Made by a program: the position numbers and the translations under genes | Shown here: positions 45,540 to 54,210 of the stretch, one piece after another | Position numbering within the stretch: the first letter of the stretch is position 1 | Layout: every line of letters begins with the position of its first letter | The notes under the pieces: generated by a model | Seen by the model: only the letters and a program-made list of their open reading frames with translations | What the model was told of the DNA's origin: nothing | Database searches by the model: none | NCBI GenBank assembly: GCA_932294295.1 | Contig: OW028574.1 | Location: 13,216,215 to 13,280,214, forward strand | Reading direction: 5' to 3' | Length of the DNA stretch: 64,000 nt | From: Alitta virens | Taxonomy: Eukaryota; Annelida; Polychaeta; Phyllodocida; Nereididae

Positions 45540-47122
45540 AAAGCCATAGACCAGCAGAAGACACATCTTCCAACACCCGTAAGAATAGCAGTTCTCACTG
45601 AACTTCTAGATGGATATTCAGACAAGCTATACATACAGGAGGGTTTCACGCATGGTTTCCTTATAGATTTTCAGGGACCAGAAACATCTCTCACTTCTCA
45701 TAATTCTGCATCTGCTTTATTGCACAAACATATCGTCACCCAGAAGCTCCAGAATGAGGTCTCCCTAGGCCACATTGCTGGCCCATTTAAGTCACCACCA
45801 ATGCCCACATTTAAGTCTTCCCCCTTGGCAATCAGAGAAAAGTCCGACCAGGGCAAATACCGTCTTCTTCATAATCTCTCATACCCGTATGACAGTAACT
45901 CGGTTAACTCCAATATCCCCAAGCATGTACACTATGCCTCTATCAAAGATGCCATAGAGGTTATTCAACAAAACCCAAATTCATTTATGGCCAAGGCAGA
46001 TATTGCTGATGCTTTCCGCATAATCCCATTACATCCGTCACAATACAACCTTACCGGCTACTACTGGGAAGGTTACTGGTTTGATAAATGCCTACCAATG
46101 GGCTGCAGTCAGTCATGCAAAATCTTTGAGAGGTTCTCAGATGCACTCCAGTGGATTCTAAAACACAAATTTCAGGTCAACACAGTAAAGCTCCTGGATG
46201 ATTTCCTCTTTATCGCTCCAACATTTATCCAGTGCCAAAATGCTCTCTTCACTTTCAAAGCACTGTGTGAAAAAACTGGTATTCCCATTGCACATCATAA
46301 AACAGTGGGTCCAGCAAAGTCCTTAGTCTTTCTTGGTATACAGTTGGACATTACCGCTATGACCACCAGCCTTCCAGTAGAGAAGATCAACAAATACCAC
46401 CAAGAAATCCAGGCTATGGGAATCAAAAGTAAATCTACTCTGCGAGACCTTCGTTCCTCATGGGAATGTTGCAATTTGCCACTTCCGTGGTCACTTGTGG
46501 TCGACCATTCTTGCGACGCCTCTATGATTTAACCATGCAAGCCTCAAAGCCATACCACAAGATCTCGCTTAACACTGAAGTACGTGCCGATTTCAACATG
46601 TGGGCCTATTTTCTAGAGCACTACAATGGAGTCTCCATCATAACCCCACATACTCTGGCTGACTCCGACAGTCTCCACCTTTATTAGGATGCCAGTAAAT
46701 ATGGATATGCAGCCACCTTAAAAAACTTTTAGTTTCAAGGCCAGTGGCCATGCAAATGGCAAGACCTAGACATCACTATTCTCGAACTCTACCCAATCTA
46801 TATGGCTGTCTCCATCTTTGCTCCCTATCTTGCACATCATAGAGTTACATTCCACTGTGACAACCAGGCCATCGTTGCAGTGATAAACAAGCAGACCTCC
46901 AAGAGCGAAGCCATAATGGCTATTATAAGGCCTTTTATTCTAACTTTATTGTCCTATGACATTCAATTTTCAGCACAACACATACCTGGAGTTCACAACA
47001 TTATTTGTGACACTTTTTCTCGACAGGTGGCCACACAAGTTCAGCTTCAGACATATGGGATGTCGCCATACCCTACCAACATACCCCCACACCTCAAGCC
47101 AAGCAACTTCTCGCCGAGCTGA
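45540..47122 (+). pseudogene. RT-RNase H of the Ngaro-like element
   Basis: The RT part (frame 45273-46532) has IREKSDQGKYRLLHNLSYP, then FMAKADIADAFRIIPLHPSQ, CLPMGCSQSCKIFERFSDAL and VKLLDDFLFIAP, where LLDD is the catalytic box, then FLGIQLD. This is the DIRS-superfamily pattern. A frameshift near 46458 moves the reading to the RNase H frame, which continues MGMLQFATSVVTCGRPFLRR. RNase H motifs follow: DASKYGYAA (preceded by a TAG at 46685-46687), ILELYPIYMAV with the conserved Glu, CDNQAIVAVINKQTSKS, and HIPGVHNIICDTFSR. A second TAG is at 46730-46732. It is inactive. Confidence 0.88.
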
Positions 47123-48084
47123 AACTCACATTACACTCTTCTTTGAAGAAGTCTACAGTTCACTCCTATACTCATCACTGGCAAGCACTGATCGACTTCC
47201 ACTTTCAGTATGGCATGAAGTTTTCCTTGCCGGTTAACCACACCATTACATTTATGTTTCTGGTACATCTACATCGGAAAGGTCTAACAGCCACTACCAT
47301 ACGTACTTATCTAACAGAAATAGCATTTATCCATAAGTCACATCAACTACCTGACCCTGCTAAAACCCTTTTGGTCACTAAGACCATGCAGGGTATCAAC
47401 AACCAGGATAAAGAGGTGCCCCGACACAAGCTCCTACCAATAACTAGGGTGGGGTGGGTGGGTGGATTAGTGCTTTATGTCCTGTATTTCTGCACCTGAT
47501 GGGCTAATTAGGACAGGCAGGGACCAATAACTAGGGAGCTACTCCACAAATTAGTAGATGTCCTGCCAGCCACACAGCCCTGTGTCTACAGCCGGACAAT
47601 GCTTACAGCACTATACCTACTAGCCTATCATGCATGCATGAGAGCAGGAGAGGCTGTACTCTCCTCCCATGACCACCACACAATAGCTTACAAAGATCTC
47701 CAACAGGTCAACCATGAAGGGGCTGTCGCATATGAAATCACCTTTTCCACTTTCAAACATAGTTGTGGTGCAGCTACAGTCCTGCTTACGCCTCAGGATA
47801 CACCTCAGTACTGTCCAGTGAAGGCGCTTCAGCTATACCTTACAGCCAGGTGAAATTGCCCTGGAAAGCTTTTCCGAAGCATAACAAAACAGCCTGTGGA
47901 CAGGCAATTTTTCGCTATCAGTCTCAGGTCATGCCTTATCTTCCTAGGTATATGCCCAGACAACTATAATACACACTCTTTTCGCATCGGCCGTGCAACT
48001 CAGCTCGCATTAGAACAAACTCCAGATTCAACCATCCGCACCGTTGGCCGTTGGCGAAGTACTGCATACACTGCATACATATGA
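47099..48084 (+). pseudogene. Tyrosine recombinase of the Ngaro-like element
   Basis: The N-terminal core-binding part reads STVHSYTHHWQALIDFHFQY and GLTATTIRTYLTEIAFIH (47143-47499). The catalytic domain has ACMRAGEAV (first Arg, about 47635), NTHSFRIG (HxxR, about 47970) and WRSTAYTAYI (terminal Tyr, about 48050-48083). These are the R-H-R-Y residues that would integrate the circular DNA copy. The gene is disrupted by an 87-bp insertion or duplication (47450-47536) that brings in a TGA at 47497, and by a frameshift between 47853 and 47896. It overlaps the end of the RNase H frame. Confidence 0.85.
47437..47536 (+). repeat. Small insertion with 13-bp direct repeat inside the recombinase
   Basis: CCAATAACTAGGG occurs at 47437-47449 and 47524-47536. 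The 74 bp between them (GGGTGGGTGGG-rich at its start) have no counterpart in the recombinase reading, which continues on the far side in the same frame. This is consistent with a small insertion that made a 13-bp target duplication. Confidence 0.7.
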
Positions 48085-48146
48085 CCACAGACCATACTCC
48101 TCCCCCAATAGCAAGGACCTACAAGATTTCTCCACACCACTAGTGC

Positions 48147-48715
48147 AAACCGCCTAGCATTTGTCCGTCTACATCCTCATGCGGTCATTGCAAACCGCCT
48201 CATTATGCATCAGCTAACTACATCATCCAGCAACTCTATGAGGGTCAGTGCAAACTGCCTCATTCAGCAAAACCTGCCTACATCTGTCCAGAACCAAGTG
48301 CAAACTGCCTCATCCAGCATCACCTATCCACATCCGTCCACATCCATATGAGGGTCAGTGCAAACTGCCTCATCCAGCATCACCTATCCACATCCGTCCA
48401 CATCCATATGAGGGTCAGTGCAAACTGCCTCATCCAGCATCACCTATCTACATCTGTACACATCAACATGAGGGTCAGTGCAAACTGCCTCATCCAGCAT
48501 CACCTATCCACATCCGTACACATCCAAATGAGGGTCAGTGCAAACTGCCTCATCCAGAATCACCTTTCCACAGCTGTCCACATCCATATGAGGGTCAGTG
48601 CAAACTGCCTAATCCAGCATCACCTATCCACATCTGTTCACATCAACATGAGGGTCAGTGCAAACTGCCTAATCAAGCATCACCTATCAGAGGGTCAGTG
48701 CAAACTGCCTCATCA
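48147..48715 (+). repeat. 60-bp minisatellite (GTGCAAACTGCCTCATCCAG...)
   Basis: The repeats have an exact 60-bp period from about 48299 to 48660, with degenerate or shortened copies on both sides, about eight in total. Because 60 is divisible by 3 the array stays open in more than one frame (48248-48898 and 48348-48767), giving 20-residue periodic peptides. No start context or family supports translation. It lies directly after the recombinase, where Ngaro elements often carry non-coding repeats. Confidence 0.9.
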
Positions 48716-48832
48716 TCCAGCTGCATCCATCCATCAAGTTTCAACGAGGGTCTGCCTCATGTTATAGCACATCGATCTACCGCTGCACTTAGTTTTTTCT
48801 TTATTACATGTCCTTGTTTTCGTTTTATGATT

Positions 48833-48837
<5 letters not shown>

Positions 48838-48898
<61 letters not shown>

Positions 48899-48940
48899 CT
48901 ATATTTCTTTTTTTTTTCTTCTTTCCCCCCCCCCCCCCCC
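48838..48940. repeat. (TA)n and poly-C tracts
   Basis: About 25 TA units (48848-48897) are followed by T-rich sequence and a run of about 18 C (about 48924-48941). These simple repeats lie in the 3' region of the Ngaro-like element. Confidence 0.9.
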
Positions 48941-49282
48941 TTTTCATGGGAGACAGTCCCTCTGCCTACAAGCATTCATGACTTTGGGATTTCTCTGTCT
49001 CCCATACTACACTTTTATCTACCTTTTGTTATATCTTAGTTAATCCTTTTACATTTTTAGCTGCTTTCTATTATTCTAGATTATCCTATGTTCACATTCT
49101 CTTGTAACCTTTGTTGTAGAATCTCCTAATTGTATTCTCATCTAACTATGTTCACATTCTCTAGCATACCTTTTTTTGTATACTTATATCCTATGTCCAT
49201 TTCACTACTTCTATCTTAGTTTATAATAAATAAAAATTATTTAACCCAAATTATGTCTCTGTCATTCTGTCGCAAAAAAGAC

Positions 49283-49391
49283 AAGATAAGATAAGATAAG
49301 ATAAGATAAGATACGACTATCAAGCCATATCTCTTAGGATAAGATAATATAAGATAATATAAGATAAGATAAGATAAGATAAGATAAGATC
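49283..49391. repeat. (AAGAT)n microsatellite, right bracket
   Basis: Two AAGAT runs (49283-49312 and about 49337-49391) are separated by a short unique stretch. Together with 43173-43208 they bracket the Ngaro-like element, suggesting insertion into an existing AAGAT repeat. Confidence 0.85.
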
Positions 49392-49419
49392 AGATAGAAT
49401 AAGATGAAATGATTCTGTG

Positions 49420-49572
49420 ACATGTATGCTCATGTTTGTCTGTGACACATCTACGTAAGTCTGTGTGAATGTGTCTCAGTGTGAATGGTCTTTTTCTGTA
49501 TTTGAAATGCACAATGAATTCCAGCATTTTGAAATAAAGTACTTATCTTATCTTATCTTATCTTATCTTGTC
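49420..49572 (+). repeat. Probable retroelement 3' end with (ATCTT)n tail
   Basis: GAAATAAAGTACTTATCTTATC at about 49530 is a polyadenylation-like signal followed directly by a pentanucleotide tail, a common LINE/SINE ending. No coding part is attached. The tail is the reverse complement of the AAGAT runs upstream, so it could also be part of the same structure. Confidence 0.4.
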
Positions 49573-49689
49573 CTAAGGGGTAGAGAGAGAAATGGCTTAA
49601 TAGTGTAACAAAAATGCAAATACCCTTATTTAGGTAGCAAGTTCCTTTTATTTTCCACTGCTACTAGTCTGACGCCTAGCAGGTTATTT

Positions 49690-49750
49690 TACCAGCATTC
49701 AGAGGAAGATGTAAAGATGAGATGGTAAGCCTTAAGTCCACACGATATTA
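49690..49750 (-). repeat. SINE tail fragment
   Basis: The minus strand, GGCTTACCATCTCATCTTTACA, resembles the tail of the SINE at 2205-2465 (AGCTTTACCATCTCATCATT). Only the tail is recognisable. Confidence 0.4.
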
Positions 49751-51045
49751 TGCATTTTCCTCCATAGTAGTGGTCATTTACTGAGCCTGACATAGCCATT
49801 GGGTACAAGGTAACATTAATTCAAAATGTCATGCAACCGAAATCCAACTGTCATTTCCTTTATGAAGAGTTACATTGAATTGACTGTCTCACCTATGCCC
49901 CATTCACGCTTTGTCTCACTCTTCCCCGTGCTGGTTTTTTTATGAAGTTGTGACCGTCTGAGGTCCATATGGCTACAGCACTTTTTATCAACATCTGGAA
50001 TTAAAGACCACAATCCAAGGTTTTGTATAATATTAGATGACTCAATTATCTTCACTACACTGAAACTTGCGGCTTGTCTCACTGTTCCCATGTCTCACTG
50101 TCCCCCACTGTCCCGTCCGTTATTTACCAGAGAGAACCATATTATTTTTACCCGTTGTATGCTCAGTAGCTTGGTAAACAAGATATCATATGCAAATGGC
50201 AAGTATCAACTGCTATCTGTGTGGTCCATAGAAAACACTTTTTTGGCATATTTTGGTAAGAGTAAGCATTGCACAAAGACCAAGAATCACACTTTTCTAG
50301 TCAGGAATATGCTATTAATAGTAGAAATGTAAAATCTAATATGAGTTTAAAATTTATCGTTTGCTGAAGGACCTCATGTAAAATCCGCATCCCCAACCAC
50401 TAGGACTTGTTCTAACTTGCTTACCAGTAGTTGAATTTACGCTGCGGCACTAGTCTCAGACTGTTTGCCATCAGAATAACAAAAATGGTATAAATGATCC
50501 GTAAGGCAAATGCAGTGTGAGGAAGATCCCATAAGTAATTTTCAGTTTTCCTAAATTATTGACCACTTCATGTCTGATCTGAACTAATCAATTATAATTT
50601 CCTTGTTTTCTATGTATCACTTTTGGTAAAGGCACATACATCAAGATGATTTCGCCTACCACATAATGCTTTTATTCTGATGTATTCCTGGGTTCATATT
50701 TTTTAATCTGTGTCCTGTTGTCTAAATAAATAGTTCTAAATAGTTCAAATATGCGAACTCAGTAATGTAAATTACCATGTACAGTCAACTTCATCACTAC
50801 TGATGTTGACAAGAGTTCTTAATAGTTGGTTACTTTTAATACTACTAGGTGGCAGATATAATTATGTCCCTACCCTAGGATAATGATTAAATGTAATTTG
50901 AAAAATTACTGCTATATCTGAAAACGCGCCAGATGACTCCTCATATATTTTGAGGCAGTAACTCAGTAACTACCCTGAAATCAATGAACTAACCTGACAG
51001 AGTTCTGCTAGAAAACATGGGTGCAGTAACTTCAGAATGCGTCTG

Positions 51046-51961
51046 TATAGTCTGAGAATTATGCTATAGAAGCATATGACTGTGTGATGAACTGAATGTA
51101 AAGAAAACTTGGAAAATATTACGAAGTATTTCACTTCTTCAGTCCAGATTAGCACAACACCAGTGTGATTTTTGGCCTTGTCTCATCAGGTAAAGTAGCT
51201 CACTCAAAGACATGCAGTGCTCAAGCAGTGCCAAGTGTTTGTACATTTGTCGGTGTTGTTCTGTCGAAGCTAGTCATGCACAAGCACAGGTACAAGCTTC
51301 TATGTTATTACATAATGCACCAATGACTGAGAAAACAAGTTAGCAAAAATCACAAATTCTAAATCATATTTTTGTTTATGGGTCATTGTTTGATATTAAC
51401 TATTTTACAATGAATTATTGTTAAATATGAGTTCACAATAGTTTATAGGAACTTGCTTGAGTGACAGCCATGAATTCATGGGGAAAATGTAGCATTTTAA
51501 ACTATAAAATGATAATACAGTGTATAAGTAATTTCTTCTCATCTTCTAAGGCAATCTTCAAATTCACAAAGGATATTAATATCTAGTGTACTTGGTTGGT
51601 TGGTATCATATTGATATATTGTTAATTTTGAATAAAGAAGATTGTTTTTGACATGGCATCCTATCATATTACACATAATATAGTCTGCGAATTATGCTAT
51701 AGAAGCATATGACTGTGTAATGAACTGAATGTAAAGAAAACTAGGAAAATATTACAAAGTATTTCACTTCTTTAATCCAGATTAGCACAACACCAGTGTG
51801 ATTTTTGGCCTTGTCTCATCAGGTCAAGTAGCTCACTCAAAGACATGCAGTGCTCAAGCAGTGCCAAGTGTTTGTACATTTGTCGGTGTTATTCTGTCGA
51901 AGCTAGTCATGCACAAGCACAGGTACAAGCTTCTATGTTATTACATAATGCACCAATGACT
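51046..51961 (+). repeat. Direct duplication, 633-bp period
   Basis: 51046-51328 and 51679-51961 are nearly identical (for example TATGCTATAGAAGCATATGA at 51060 and 51693). Sequence just before the second copy (AAGATTGTTTTTGACATGGC, 51637) also recurs just after it (51970). A ~633-bp tandem duplication followed by a ~300-bp deletion in the second copy explains the pattern. Confidence 0.85.
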
Positions 51962-52232
51962 AAAAATAAAGCAGATTGTTTTTGACATGGAATCCTATCA
52001 TACTACACATGTAATAGTTGCCAGAATCTTCAACCATTGTTCACACACCAAAATATACCATGTAAATTACCAATATATCAGTGCTTCAATGCAGCAGTCC
52101 TGGCTATATTGGCATGTAAATTTGTCTTTATTATATTCATTTTGCAATACATCTGCACCAAATGTGACCTTTGAGTGATTTAGTATGTAAAGGTTCACAT
52201 ATGAAAGAATAAGCTTCTACCAGGTATTTTTG

Positions 52233-52475
52233 GAGACCCCATTGCCTAGCCATATATATGCAATCCAGGATGATGGAGCGGACATTGATTAATGGAAGGC
52301 TTGAGTGACGTATCGTTAAACACGTTCAATGCATCGCATAAGCATATCATCAATGGCACTGTGACGTGGCATATAGGAAGCCATCCATCTGAGGAATGTA
52401 ATTGTCATGATGAATATGTCAGAGAGTCCGGGATCTCTTTTCTATATCTGCCTCATTGCCTATTCCTGACGTCAC
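52233..52475 (+). repeat. Conserved core of array unit 6
   Basis: Full-length form with CATATATATGC, the TGACGTATCG site, GTGACGTGGCATATAGGAAG, and at its end a perfect TGACGTCA (52467-52474). An 85-codon frame from 52292 starts like the copies at 8605 and 13681. It is almost identical to the 13624 copy, 38 kb away, for about 190 bp. Confidence 0.7.
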
Positions 52476-52663
52476 TGCTTAGTCAAGTGTGGTCCTACAC
52501 TGCCATATGTGCACTTGTGCAGAGAATTCTGAAATTTCATATTTCATGAAAAGAGGGCAGATGTGTTGTTTTTGTTTTGAAAAAAGCAATTATGAGAATG
52601 GAGAAGGATATTGGTGTTTTAGGTTGTAGACAATACATTAGTTCCTAGGCTGTAGTTTTCCTT

Positions 52664-52775
52664 ACGTAATAATAATAAGTTTATTGTATAGCACTAATAT
52701 CTAAAATCAAACAGCTCTAAGCACTTCACAAACTCAAGCTGTTCAGTGGTGAACTGCAAGTAAATCACACACCCA
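52664..52775 (-). repeat. Retroelement 3' end with (TTA)n tail
   Basis: The minus strand reads AGTGCTTAGAGCTGTTTGAT, then GTGCTATACAATAAACTTAT and (TTA)n. This is the usual look of a LINE or SINE 3' end. No coding part remains. Confidence 0.5.
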
Positions 52776-54210
52776 TTTTGGAAGATTTGGCGAAGACTTA
52801 AGCATGGGTGACACTAGAATGTGATTATGAATTTTAGTTTGTTCTATGTACATTATAATATTACTGATTATGCTATTCATAACTAATGTGTGTCGTATTT
52901 CCTTTCCTATGTACCTTTTGTAGTGTATACATTGGAAATAAATATATGTATATATAAATTTGTAAATTTTAACAAATTAGAGACATGAGAAAAATCAAAT
53001 TGTCACAGTAGAAGGTTTAAAGAAAGGCAAAACAGGGATGCTGATATTTTGTTGTTGTAGAAAATACATTAACTGCATCAATTGTTGCTTTTTTAGTCGG
53101 AAATTTAGTTTCCATGAATATTAGTTCTTCCCATGTAATGTTTAATATACAGAGAAATCATACAGGAAATGGGACATATTAAACATTTTCATAACACCAT
53201 AAAAACATGCACTCAGTCTTACATGCCTGCATGATATTGCCCTACTACCTGCATCAATGTCAGAGAGTAAGAAGGTGTGTGTCACATATTTAGAAATATT
53301 AATTGTATGTCCTGTCAGCAGGTAAATTGTCATGACCTTGCTTAAGTGGACGTGGTTGTGACTTGGGTTCAAGTTCAGTTTATTGAATATCAGCCTACAA
53401 ACCGGCCAATTCACACACCCAAATTTACCTTCCCTGGATATCAGTGAAATTAAGAAAGAATGATCTGTGTTAGGGAAATCGTAGTAATGGGTGATACTTT
53501 TTCACTGGGTCAATTTTCACATGATTCTGCCATTAAATTTGAAATCAGACATGCATCTTTCCAGAGCAGTAATTATTCACTTCAATATTTTTTTTAACAA
53601 ATGAAATTTATTGCATACATTGTTAAAGTCACCTAATCTGAAAGTTGCAGCAAAATGTATAATATTTTCATTCAAGTTCGATGAGCTACTCCTAAATCCA
53701 GTGCATACTTAAAATATTTTTTAGACTGATTATTGGTGCATACATTGTTTAAGTTTTAATGTACCATAGTGGAGAGCTTACTGTCCTAATAATGACCTTT
53801 TCTGGCAATATTTCAGGACCTAAGGAGTTTCATTTGTGATCAACTTGGCTGATGAGGACTTCAGGAGATATATATGTGCTGCAAAAAAGGTCACCATTAA
53901 TTAGTTCTCCCTAGCTTGGTGAGAGCTTGGCAGCAAACAGCATCTAGACAGTGGTGCTGTCCACTTGGCGGAGTTTTTATGTGAATTGACCTTTCTGCTC
54001 TGTCTCATAAGACACTTTGCAGATTGACCAGAGACAAAACTGCTTGATGGTCACAATATCACATATTGTCTGCATACGAAGAATAATTAAATGCAATCTC
54101 TGCACTGAGAAGTAACAAGAGTAATTTATCAAAAGTATAATGTAATGAAAATTATTTGCCATGGTCTGTTATACCATAAAAAGTATTTGGTAAGTTATAC
54201 CTAAAAAAAA

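Larger units (their letters stand above)
43209..49282 (+). mobile_element. Ngaro-like tyrosine-recombinase retrotransposon, ~6.1 kb, inactive
   Basis: The order is SGNH-hydrolase-like ORF, iterated-motif spacer, gag-like ORF, RT-RNase H, tyrosine recombinase, 60-bp tandem array, and AATAAA with a tail. A tyrosine recombinase in place of an integrase, an RT of the DIRS-superfamily type and no visible methyltransferase domain point to Ngaro rather than DIRS. Every ORF except possibly the start of gag carries a stop or frameshift. The Ngaro split direct repeats were not identified, so the ends rest on the AAGAT brackets. Confidence 0.82.
42946..50119. mobile_element. DNA transposon with TGTCTCA-type inverted ends, carrying a nested retroelement
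   Basis: Array block G is cut after CATTA at 42945 and resumes with TTATTTACCAGAG at 50120, leaving TTA on both sides. The left end GGGAGAGTGGGGAATAATGA and the reverse complement near the right end, GGGACAGTGGGGGACAGTGA, are inverted repeats. Further TGTCTCA(C/T)TGTTCCC motifs occur at 43119, 49908, 50072 and 50087, so subterminal repeats are present. Its own parts are about 42946-43171 and 49573-50119; the rest is the nested Ngaro-like element and its flanks. No transposase is seen. The superfamily is uncertain. Confidence 0.75.
39320..52232 (+). repeat. Array unit 5
   Basis: Core (39320-39535), B/C with a 338-bp tandem duplication (39610-40700), D/E (41260-41590), an anonymous part without the LINE relic (41590-42780), first half of G (42790-42945), the nested insertion (42946-50119), second half of G (50120-50300), H (50400-51030), I (51150-51310), its duplicate (51800-51930) and a reduced J. 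Net unit length without the nested insertion is about 5.7 kb. Confidence 0.72.
8552..54210. repeat. Tandem array of ~5-6 kb units (about six, partly disrupted)
   Basis: The same blocks recur in the same order and orientation along 45 kb. A: conserved core (8552, 13624, 24485, 39320, 52233). B/C: SINE-like head, then a block with CATGGTGATA and CATCTAGACAGTG (9600, 16590, 25330, 33600, 40200+40540, 53885). D/E: GCATTGCTCTACCATCATTC block (10430, 20150, 26350, 34670, 41480). F: relic LINE C-terminus (11350, 20930, 27270, 35540). G: GGTCCCACCACCCCTCACAA block (11720, 21620, 28085, 36190, 42825). H: block near 12160, 22070, 28540, 36640 and 50420. I: TCATGCAGCGCTCAAGAAGC block (23090, 37670, 51210, 51845). 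J: 13080-13560, 23400-24430, 37990-39240. With insertions removed, the spacing is about 5-6 kb. No whole-unit gene is apparent. A self-dotplot of the window would show the structure directly. Confidence 0.85.
52233..54210 (+). repeat. Array unit 6, partial
   Basis: Core (52233-52475) and block C (53885-54010) are recognisable. Between them lie a retroelement tail and anonymous sequence. Downstream of about 54210 I see no further array homology, so the array ends here or is too diverged. Confidence 0.6.

Noticed and set aside
48147..48715. CRISPR-like array
   Set aside because: This is a contiguous 60-bp tandem repeat without distinct spacers, in animal DNA, next to a retroelement gene.
43173..49391. 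LTRs of the Ngaro-like element
   Set aside because: The only direct repeats at the two sides are AAGAT microsatellites. No longer terminal repeats were found, which fits Ngaro rather than an LTR element.
8605..52549. A conserved small protein starting MEGLSDVSLNTF in the array core
   Set aside because: Only three of five copies keep the start, the two others have deletions that remove or shift it, the C-terminal halves are unrelated, and differences are not biased to silent positions. DNA-level conservation explains it.
8552..54210. Centromeric-type satellite or rDNA array
   Set aside because: The unit is far longer than usual satellites, the copies are diverged, and no rRNA-like sequence is recognisable.
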